DNA of 64,000 nucleotides, taken from NCBI RefSeq assembly GCF_010093595.1, contig NW_022985449.1, positions 741,410 through 805,409 of the forward strand, written 5' to 3'. Origin of the DNA: Mytilinidion resinicola. Its lineage: Eukaryota > Ascomycota > Dothideomycetes > Mytilinidiales > Mytilinidiaceae. A model generated the notes under the pieces. It did not search any database. It had not been told where the DNA came from and worked only from the letters and a program-made list of their open reading frames with translations. Made by a program: the position numbers and the translations under genes. Of the stretch, positions 54,664 through 64,000 are shown in pieces (the first letter of the stretch is position 1; each line of letters starts with the position of its first letter).

Positions 54664-57600
54664 TCAAGAAGCACCATTTGCGTCAGGCGTTCGGGTAGTA
54701 TTGGTGGACGTTTCATCAGGCACTACTTTCGATACTGCGTTCGCCTTGAGCACCGTGTTCTCCCTCGAAGTTCTAGGCCGTTTATTTTCTTTGGCTTCCG
54801 AGGCATCATGTTCGGCATCTATCATAACTCGTCTAGCGAGTGTGTTGGCCTGTTGCTGGAGATCCGGCATGTCTCTCTCAGGCTGAGAGAGGTAGGATTC
54901 GAGGAGTGCTTTTAGTGTTTGGGCGCTATGGCGATGTTAGCTTATGTTCTTTTGTAATTCATGAGATAGAAAGGGGAAGCGGTGCGTACCGAACTGGCTT
55001 GGCAAGGTAATTATTCATGCCCGCCTCTAAGCACTTCTCTCGGTCCCCTTGGATAGCGGATGCGGTCATGGCGATGATGAGGACGTTGCGGATTACGGGG
55101 TCTTTGTGTTTTCGGATTTCTCTGGTGGCGTCGTAGCCATCTAGGACGGGCATTTGGACATCCATCAAGACCTGTATCGGATGTCAGCTTTGTTCCCGAG
55201 GAAGGGTTTTAGGATTGCACGTACAAGATGGAACGGAAAGCCCTCTCTGCTTGCCTTCTCCAACGCGTCTATTGTCTTCCGGCCGTCTGCGCAAGCTTCG
55301 CACATGAACCCAAGCCTCTGTACAAACGAAATCGCTATCCGCTGGTTGATGAGGTTGTCTTCGGCGATGCAGATACGAAGCTCTTTCCTTGGAACTTTAG
55401 ATAGATCAATGCAACCATTTGGTAATTGCTCGTGGCCATTGTTCTCCTGGGCAGAAAATTTCGCCATAGGATCCGGATCGCGCGAATCCCATTCTATCCG
55501 CATGGCTTCCGATTTAGGAATCTTTTTGAACTTCAACGAGAAAGATACTGTGGTTCCTACTCCTGGCGTACTCTCGAGCCAAATCTTGCCCATCATTACG
55601 TTTTCGATGATTGCTTTGCAAATACTCAGCCCCAGGCCGGTACCACCATAGCTTCGGGAACTGGAATTTTCGATTTGGCTGAATGGAAGGAAAAGCTTCT
55701 TCTTCTGCTCGTCCGGTATACCGATTCCAGTGTCTATGACGCTGCAAGTAATATCTATTGTGTCCTTATCTTCTCGCTGCACAGTAGCTTTGACAGTTAC
55801 CGAGCCGTGAGGCGTGAACTTGTAGCTGTTCGAGAGTAGATTCATCAGGATCTGATGAAGACGGACAGGATCACCCATGACAAATAGGTCAGGATCGATT
55901 TCTAGTTGCTCTATGGTTTTCAGACCTCGTTCGGCATTCGTGTATGACAACGCACGAACGACTTCGGTAATTGTTTCTGTCAGGCTCAGTGGCATTGATA
56001 TCATGTTCATTTTACCAGCTTCCAGTTTGCTATAGTCCAGCAAGTCGTTAATGATCGATAGAAGGGTATCTGCACAAACGCGGATACTGTCTGCATATCC
56101 TGCTTGTTCAGCATTGAGTGGACTAGCTTTGAGTAGCTCGCTCATGCCGATAACACCGTTGAGAGGCGTTCGTAGCTCGTGCGACACGTTCGCAAGGAAG
56201 AGAGACTTCGCCTTGGCTGCCTCCTCCTTCAACTTCATGGTACGAATAGCGATGGCCTCTGCTTCCTTTGCTTTGTTCTCGGCTTCGCGCGCTTGGGTCA
56301 GAGATTTCTTTTGCATCTCCAACATAGCTTCATTGCTCGCGCTGACTTTTTCGATCTTCTTAAATAGCAGAGCATTGGCAAGCGATATGGCAATTTGGTT
56401 GACAAGGAGTCGCAGGACATTTGTGTTCCTTTCCGTGAAGCTATTTGGAGGTCCTTCGACGTATATCGAGCCGAGTAAGAGGTCGTCGTTTCCGTGCAAT
56501 ATAGGGATCGCTATGACTGCTTTACCAACAGGATTCCGTTTTAGATAAGCTTCTGAGACGTTGGAAAATCGGTCATCCTCAAGGAGATTCTGCACAAAGA
56601 CTACCTCCTTGAAGCGTAGAACGTAAAGCGTCACTTGTCGAGCCACTTGATCTTCGACCGTCTCCAAAGACTGGCCACCAGGGAACGACTGAACTCCATC
56701 AGGACTTGCGACGGCTGCGACGGACCATTGAATTTGGTCATCCTCAACGACAATGGCACCTAGATCTGCTCCTGTAGCTTCTAAAATAATCTCCGTCATC
56801 TTCGCCAACAATCGATCAACTTGAAGCTCGGAAGATAGAACCTGCGAGGACTCCAGAATGCTGGTAAGGTCAATCATATCAAGTCCGACAGCCGAAAATC
56901 CACCTTGAAGGTCGTTATGAGTTGCCGGTTGCTTTCCTGCGCCGGAGGAATTGCTTGGGCCGAGCCAAGCGTGCGTGCGATCCACCGAAGTTTCTGCGCC
57001 GAGCATACGTGCCTCTTGGTCTTCATTCTGCTCTAGCTTGAAAGGGGTATTGCCGGTATCAATGATAGTCGTCTGACAAGCGACATCCATAGTGGATAGG
57101 CTGGAGGTCCCCTGGATGAGCCACTCGTATTTGGCAGCTAATTGATCGGATTTTCCAAAAGCGCTGAGACGTCGGTAGGTTGAAACACAGTCCTTCAGCA
57201 TACGGCGAGCCGGACGAGTAGATCCTGCACGTTGGAGAAATTCTGCATAGAGTTCGTACGAGAGAGCTTCATCAAGAAGAAACCCATGGAGCTCAGCGTG
57301 ATCGATGGCAGCTTCGTAGTGCACCAAAGCCGTTACTCGGTCTCCATCAAGGTCGTGCAGCTCAGCATTGAGGAGAGATAGCCATATGCTATAGTTGATG
57401 TCGGTGACAGCACAGCAGGACCGTATTTTGCTGATCGATGACCTGACAAAATCTAGTAATTTGCCTTTGTTGAATGCGCTGATGGTAGAGAACTGTTCGC
57501 GGATGGTAGCTAGATAGGCTAAGGAAAGATAGAAAAGGTTGGAATATTGGAGGCGCATACACCACACACTTTCCATCATGGGGAGAAGCGCTTCTCCAAC

Positions 57601-60600
57601 CGCGATCGCTTCAGAAATGAATCCAAATCGGTACAATACAATAAGCTTGTAGCTCAAGTATATAGTTCTAGGTCGTTTCGAATTGGAAGCCTTTGAATCG
57701 AGGTGCTCGAGGTATGCTGTCGTCTGGTGTTCATCGTCTGACATTACGTGCTCTGCGGAATGGGTGTGCGTTTTTCCTTGCAATGCGCGAGCGTACTGCC
57801 TGACGCTAATGAGGAAGACACCCCCACGCAAGTCCTCTTGCCAATTCTTGAACTCCATAGGAGCTTCTTCTATCCAAGCTTCTAACTCTGCGAGGTCGTA
57901 GGATGACCACAGTCTAAACGCAGCGACAACCCCTAAATTTAGCAATGAAAGAATGCGATCCCCCGCTACAAGGCTCGCCTCCATTGCACGGTTGAGTATA
58001 GGAATCTATTAGATGTTAGTGGGTGCTTTATATGGGCATGGTAGGCAAAAATTTTGCTCACCTGATCGCGGACATGTGTCTGAAGATGACCCATAAATAG
58101 GGCATGCAGAGTTTGCCCGCGTCCGACAGTATAAGGCTCTTCGCGATAGACCTCCAGAAGGCGTTTAGCCATGTCGCCAATTTCAACGCCATACTCCACC
58201 ATGTTGAATCGACCTGCACAGATCGATGCCAAGTGAACATAGCCCAAGCCGATTTGGGGAACTGTTCCTCTGTGCAGATGTAGATCTACCATTTTCAACG
58301 TGATTTGATAGAAGAGGAGCGAATTACTCCAGAAAGCGGCACTGAGCAACTCCACGAAGACGGCACCCATTGTCATCAGATTCCGATCGCCCGTCGGAGC
58401 TCTCGCTACCAGCTCGTCCCCATCAACGTTTTTCAGTTCAGAACATATCCGTTGAAACTCAGAGTCACATCCTTCCCAAGTCGTTTGCCCAATATCGACC
58501 CCAAGATCCGATAAACATTGCTCGAGCGCTTGGAACGCCGCGAAACTGTCACCCTTCACAGCGAACACTCGAGACCGCAAGATCCATGAGGGAGCTTTGT
58601 CCACGGCATCCTTTGCTTTACTAAACGTAGTTTGTAGTAAGCCTAGTGCCTCTTCGAACATGCCTTGAAACCAGTAGCACTCTGCTGACCGGGTAAACAA
58701 GGTTAAAGTTTCCTGATAAAGTACGTCGGGTATCTTTTCGTCCCAGGGATCGTCCTGTAGCAAATTAAGACAATGCGTATAGTAGTATAATGCGGTTGAG
58801 CGTGCTCCAGACTCTCGAGCATTTTCTGCGGCCTGGTATAAGACGTCTCTGTAGGAGGCACGGTTTTGCACTCTTGACTTAATGAGATCAACTGCCAGGC
58901 AGATGTGTCGACTTCGAATGTAGAGGCCTTTCGAGTTGGCGGCCGTGTCATCGTGATAGTCGTTCTCGATCATGGTCTTGGCTATCGCAAAGTGCATTTC
59001 CGACTTGTTGTAACACTCTGTTAATGATGTTGCGGCTAGCATGTATCGATCGTGAGAGAATCTGAACTTGTCTTCGTCCTCGCCGGCCATCAGTATATAG
59101 GACGAGAGAGCTCCTTGTAGTGCAAACACTGAGTCCTGTGGATCGGTCAAGGTGGGTATCCCAGAAGCGTTCGACAGCACAGTCTCTTCATCCATCAATT
59201 TCTTTACAAGGCTGAATGAGAAGCTGTTGCCGATCAGGGAAGCCCACGCGAGTAACGATCTCGTAGGGAGTGGTAGCTCTTGTAGCCTCTTTGTCACAAA
59301 GTCGTTATTGATTTGCGATCCGTATGTTTGAGACTCAAACTCAGTGAACACTTTATCGAGGTCATACTCCCAGGTAGAACCTTTCCATGAGTAATAAACG
59401 CAGGTCTTGCGATAGCACGTATCCAGCATTTCGCGAATGAAGAAAGGATTGCCCATAGTTTTCTCCTGGATTACAGCGACAAGTGGTAAAACATAGTCGC
59501 GATCTCGATGCAATGTTTCCGAAACATACTCCGCTGTCTGATCCTCGTTGAATGGTCGCAACTGCACCTTGGTTGCGGAACGCAGCATGGAACGAGTTTC
59601 TTTCGGTAGGCCATCTTCTTCCCGGTACGTTAATATGAGCACTATCGGAATGCGGCCGGAGATAATGTTTTGAATAAGTTCCAGGCTTTCAGGATCGGCA
59701 TACTGAAGATCGTCAACGCAGAAGCAGATGAATTTACAAACCGCAAAAAGGCGGAGTACTTCGATGAAAGTGTTCATGAACCTCGAAGATTTTGTTGAGC
59801 CACCAGATCGCAACCAATCTGCTGCAGTATTTCCTGCACTTCCGCAGTGTACAGCTGGAGAGGATGCTCGACGTGGGCTTTTGATAGCTTGCACATCTCG
59901 CTGCTGTGGCTTTGGCATGCTACCAGAATCAAGCAGCCACTCTGGTAGATTTAAGTAGCTGTGGAGGAGAGGCCAAACGGGTTTCACATATGCACGTATG
60001 TTGTTGTGAAACTCGGTGGACACGTCGCTCTCTGAGAAAATCTGCCGAAAGAGGGAGGACATCAACTTCAGGATAGGGTCGAAGGGCGCTCGTTTTGCTT
60101 GGTCAAATTTGGATGACGCAAAGTATCCATGGCTCCTAGCTGCGATCTGAATGCTCTGCACGAGAGAGGACTTCCCAAGGCCAGCTGCCCCTGAAATTGT
60201 GATGACTTCACATCGACTTTTCCTTTTCATCTTCTGGGCGTTGCGCAGAAGAGAAGTCGATCCATCGGTGCCAGGCATGCCTGACCGTTGAATAGATGTA
60301 TTGGAAGAAAAACCGTCTGTGCTGCCGACAGAGGGCTTGCTCTCAAATCTAGTTCCCATGAATAATGGTCTTGAATCCGGTAACTCCGAGAGTCCATCAG
60401 GAGTAGAATTTTCGGATTGTCTGATGCTGTCCTGTGATTTCTGATGCACTGATCTTGTAGCTTCCATATGTACGGCACCATTGCCACTCCCCATCCGGCT
60501 TTCGGAGCCCCTGGAGCTGGTGCTATCCGAAATCAGATCGTCGATCTGGGCTGCAGATTCAAGGTGAGATGTGGAGTATGAGGAGTTCGAGCTAAGACTA

Positions 60601-61957
60601 CTAAGTCCCTTGGCAGATAGATGAGGTTGCCGTTGTCGTTTTGAAGCGCCTTCCACAATTGCCACAATTTGTGCCCGCTCTTTTTCGCGTCCAATCTGTT
60701 TCGAGGGTAAATTAAAGAAACAGGAGATATCCTTGGTGCCGATTTTGAATGCTTGGAGACCTTCTCCGTCACCTTCGTAAAGAAGTTTCTGAATCTGCAC
60801 GAGGTCGTGCTTCAGGCCTGAGGTAGAATTATAACGTTCGCCGATATTCTTCTGTGTCATTTTCGTGATTACAGCACATAGCACGTCCGGTACATCTATC
60901 CGTTTCGTTGAGACCGGAGCTATTCTCTTCGAGAGGACATTTTGCATGACATCAAGAGGGTTGTTGCCGTCGAAGGCAGTTTCTCCTGTGAGCATCGTCC
61001 AGAACACTATTCCAAGGCTGTATATATCAGTACGACTGTCCGGCTCAGCCGGTAAACGTCCCGTCTGCTCCGGGGCGATGAACTGTAGCTTATGCTCAAC
61101 TCCTACTTCGCGGCTTAGGGAAGACCATCCCGCGCTAGTCAAACCATTCTCAAAGGACCGCGCCCCAGACCCAAAGTTTATCATCTTCACCACGCCAGTT
61201 TCCATATTGAAGTGAAACGCATCTCCCCGCAGCTCGCCATGTACTATGCGATTTCCATGGTGCAGAATTTCGCAACACTCGGTAGCACCAACGGCAAAGT
61301 CCAGGAAGGTAAGCAGAGGGACCCGCTCGATGCTCTTGCCCAATGCTTTAAACTCCCAACCGGTTTTGGATGCAAGCTGGAAGGCATTTGGTCCCAACTC
61401 TATTAATTCGCGAAGGTAGTTGACGCCTGGTGCTTCAAAAATAGAGCACACCAGGCTCTCGGGATTTCCAGACTTTGGTGGGAGGCGGACGATTTCCAAC
61501 GGCCTGACAAAGTGTTTGCATTCGGGATCTGATTTCTCTACTACGGCTTTGCAGAGCTGGTATTCCCTTTCCAGACGAAGCAGGTGTTTTGAGACGCGTG
61601 CGATGACCTGGCGTTGCTGCGGCGCTTGATTTGTTGTGGGTGTGACGGTGGCATCACTGCTGTCCGGCGAGTGAGAGCTCGAGTGGGACTGGGAATGCGA
61701 GGACTTGTGAGGAGTGGAGCGGCCGCGCGACTGGGGGCCGTCGGAGTTGGCATTCTGGAAGCCAAAGAAGTGCCAGTTGTCGTAGGACTGTAGAGTATTT
61801 GTCAGTAGGAGTACAAATGCTCAAGTCGAGCAGAGCCCACCGAATGGAACGGTTCTCTGTCCACAGCCCAAGTGTATCCCGGGACCTCAACCAGGCGCGA
61901 GAGGATCTGGGAGAAGCGTGCGGCCCGGTTTGCGGCGTCGAGATCAGGCGAGGACAT
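54664..61957 (-). CDS. Hybrid histidine kinase, group X (protein kinase-like, AAA ATPase, GAF, HisKA, HATPase, receiver)
   Basis: Very large sensor of the fungal phosphorelay, in the class of S. pombe Mak2/Mak3 and Candida Chk1. Minus-strand exons 61957-61841, 61787-58062, 58005-55225, 55171-54990 and 54925-54664 close in frame to 2355 residues. Order: Ser-rich start; kinase-like domain (about 110-380) with [14 protein letters not shown] and NFGSG in place of HRDLKxxN and DFG, and FIAPEQTGR; an AAA-type ATPase with P-loop [13 protein letters not shown] (about residue 570); a long helical, TPR-like region; GAF domain (about 1670-1830); dimerisation box [12 protein letters not shown] with phospho-His 1890; ATPase with [22 protein letters not shown] and [15 protein letters not shown]; receiver with CIAEDN and phospho-Asp 2212 in VLMDVQMP. 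Intron 4 interrupts the receiver just before this motif. The kinase-like part lacks the catalytic Asp and DFG Asp, so it is probably inactive. Confidence 0.92.
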
Positions 61958-62586
61958 AATGTCTAAGCAGCGCACGCGTTCCCGCAGCCCTCAAGTCATG
62001 TCTCCGCGATGCGGCCGGACGGCGCAGAACTCGGAGGCACGATGGAGGTGTCAGCGGACTGGGGTGAGGATCATGGTAAAGAGGGAGGCGTCATGGGATG
62101 GGATTTGCCGGTGCTGGAGAATCGATGGTGGTCGCCCTCCTGCGGCGGTGCTTCCAGTAGCAGGTATTCACTCTAGGCGATGCGTGACGCTGATTAAGAG
62201 TGGCGGACGAGGAGGTGATGTCTGGACTTTCGTCACTAACCTTGGAACTGCTCCCCTCGTCGATGCGCTCATTGGACGGGACGTAACAGCCGCCCTAGGG
62301 CTGGAACTCAACACCATCACCCTACATCGTGCCCGGCCTCGATATATTGCGGGCTTCGATGCTCTTTCCACCGCACTGGCACACGGCATCCATGACCTCA
62401 CCAACAGAGAAGGGAAGCCATTGTCCATCGCTTGTCCTGCTCCTTGCCTCGACCCACATCACCGCCCCCACCACGATCCTCGCAGGCAATACATAAATCT
62501 GATTCCATACCAAGACCGCTACAGCCGGATGCGTCATAGCCAGTTGCTGAAGCTGGAGAGACGGCCAATGCAGCCCGGCACCCGCC
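61958..62586. other. Divergent promoter region, histidine kinase / ankyrin-DIL gene
   Basis: 629 bases between two starts. ORFs on both strands here (for example plus 61872-62606) cross the first exon of the kinase gene and show no motif. No gene supported. Confidence 0.5.
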
Positions 62587-64000
62587 ATGGAGTTGCCCAC
62601 AGATGAACACGTCTATACCGGAGACCCGCCCAAGCAGCGGACTCTTCCTGCCGACCTCCCACGCTCGCTCGACGACCGCAGGAATGTGCCGATAATAGCG
62701 GAGGAGACTGAGATGTACGATGCCTGGCAAGGTGAGGGCAGCCTGGCACGCTCGCTCGTCCTTGAATTGACTGAACCGTCTAGGACAGTCGCAGTTCCTC
62801 ACAACGCCCGTTCCTGCCCGCCCAATTAGCTTCAACCTCTCCCTCGACGATCCGAGCTACGGGGACGAACACGCCGTACAGAACCTCGAAGACAGCGATA
62901 GCCGGCTTGTCCAGATGCTAGCGAACCAGGCCCGGTTGAAAAGCGATAATCCGGCCGCCGGGGACGAGGCAAAAGTCATAACTGATGAATCGCTCTCAGT
63001 GGAAGAGAAACAGCAGGCTCTCCAGGGGCTGTTGAATCTGGCAGCGTCTAACGGGGATGTGGAGAGGGTCAAGCGCCTCGTCAGTGGAGATGCGAAGGAA
63101 TACATCGATGTCAACGCCCACGACGCCGACGGGACGCCTCCGTTGATATACGCCAGCTGCTTCGGACACGAGGAAGTGGTTGCCGCACTTATCGCGGCGG
63201 GCGCAGACGTCGACCGACAGGACCGGAATAGATGGAGCTCACTGATGTGGGCCATGACAAACCGTCATAAAGGGATAGCCAAGCTGTTACTCGATAATGG
63301 CGCATCCCCGGAAGTCAAATCATCATCGGGAAGGACTGCATATGATTTCGTCGAGCCGAACAGCGAGATTTCAGAGTATCTGCATGAGAGTGGATACAAT
63401 ATCGGAAGCGTTGGAGTCAGTGGCGGCGATTTCTACACAAGCGGATTCTCACAGGATCGGTTCGAGGAGGAGATGGCAGAAAACGAAATGAAGAGACGCA
63501 TGATGATGGAAAGCGCCATCAACTTGGAAGTTGACCTGGGCAATCTTGGCCTAGATGAGCAGCCTGAGGTAAGCCACTGTTTCCATTATATGCGATGGCG
63601 ATTCTAAGAACCAGCAGTCTCCTGAAGAACTTGAAGAGGTCCAGGAGTTTGTGTGGGATCGGTGTCTGAACGATCAGATGTTCGTTTTTCAAGAGAACGA
63701 GTTAGACCGCATCCTGGACATAATCATAACCAACATGACACCACAAAGATCTCCGTCGCAGAAGCCTGTGCCGGCCAACATACTCTTTTTGAGTGCCCGG
63801 TACGCATTTTACCATTCGAGTCCTGAGCTACTGGAGACTCTGCTAGTTTCTGCCATGGACAGGATCAACGAAGTCATTGAAAAACACCAATGGGATATGA
63901 CAATCCTAGCATTTTGGATGTCCAACGCGACTTTACTTCTACATTACCTCAAAAAGGATGGAGGCCTTGTGCAAGCGACATCCGAATTTCAACTGCAGAT
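62587..64000 (+). CDS. Ankyrin repeat and DIL (dilute) domain protein (3' partial)
   Basis: Exons 62587-62731, 62784-63568 and 63615 to beyond the window edge. After a polar N-terminus come two to three ankyrin repeats (NLAASNGDVERVKRLVS, DADGTPPLIYASCFGHEEVVAALIAAGADVD, WSSLMWAMTNRHKGIAKLLLDNGASPE), a charged helical linker (FEEEMAENEMKRRMMM) and the start of a DIL domain (ILFLSARYAFYHSSPELLETLL, FWMSNATLLLHYLKKD), the fold that binds cargo in class V myosins. Fungi have a conserved non-myosin protein with exactly this ankyrin-DIL pair; its role, perhaps in vesicle or organelle transport, is not settled. The acceptor at 62782-62783 was chosen over a later AG because only it keeps frame. The frame is open to base 64000. 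Confidence 0.87.

Noticed and set aside
1..64000. tRNA, rRNA genes, CRISPR arrays, complete transposons
   Set aside because: Reading for T-loop GGTTCRANYCC patterns, conserved rRNA words, regular spacer repeats and transposase or reverse transcriptase motifs gave nothing convincing; a covariance-model scan would settle the tRNAs.

Overview
The window is genomic DNA of a filamentous ascomycete (Pezizomycotina). The evidence is short GT-AG introns of about 45-60 bases, genes on both strands at roughly one per 2.7 kb, a HET-domain gene, a DIM-2-type DNA methyltransferase, SKN7, a very long hybrid histidine kinase and a conidiation-6 protein. Dothideomycetes is my guess for the class, from gene style only. 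Nothing bacterial, no CRISPR array, and no tRNA or rRNA gene was recognised. Exon joins below were worked out by hand from splice consensus; reading frames close across almost all of them.

Layout. 0-10 kb: end of a YMD8/SLC35C2-type transporter, a broken HET gene, a secreted GH20 hexosaminidase and a CYP52-like P450. 10-18 kb: a Cys-rich single-pass membrane protein, a DsbA/FrnE-type oxidoreductase, a Frag1/DRAM/Sfk1 membrane protein and the polyphosphate polymerase VTC4. 18-23.5 kb: a Gal80-like Gfo/Idh/MocA protein, dihydroorotase (URA4) and a DUF3431 type II membrane protein. 23.5-30 kb is a gene-poor accessory stretch: a frameshifted APH-like kinase with a foreign-looking N-terminal part, a degenerate protein kinase, a possible small Cys-rich protein and a gene remnant. 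30-45 kb is housekeeping plus chromatin: Prp2/DHX16 helicase, DIM-2, con-6, an Ariadne RBR ubiquitin ligase and eIF2B epsilon. 45-64 kb: SKN7, a Prx5-type peroxiredoxin, SUA5, a 2355-residue group X hybrid histidine kinase and the start of an ankyrin/DIL protein.

How the genes relate. Most are independent core genes. SKN7 (response regulator), an antioxidant enzyme of the kind SKN7 controls in yeasts, and a hybrid kinase able to feed the same phosphorelay lie within 16 kb; this linkage is seen, any functional grouping is inference. The HET gene shows a clear history: an internal inversion that left the outer frame intact, plus in-frame stops, two or three of which fit C-to-T change. DIM-2, a DNA methyltransferase of the genome-defence pathway, lies 30 kb away.

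No wholly new system could be demonstrated. The best leads are the internally inverted HET pseudogene, the compositionally odd N-terminus fused to the APH-like kinase, the SKN7-peroxiredoxin-histidine kinase neighbourhood, and several very small coding exons (5, 17 and 23 nt).
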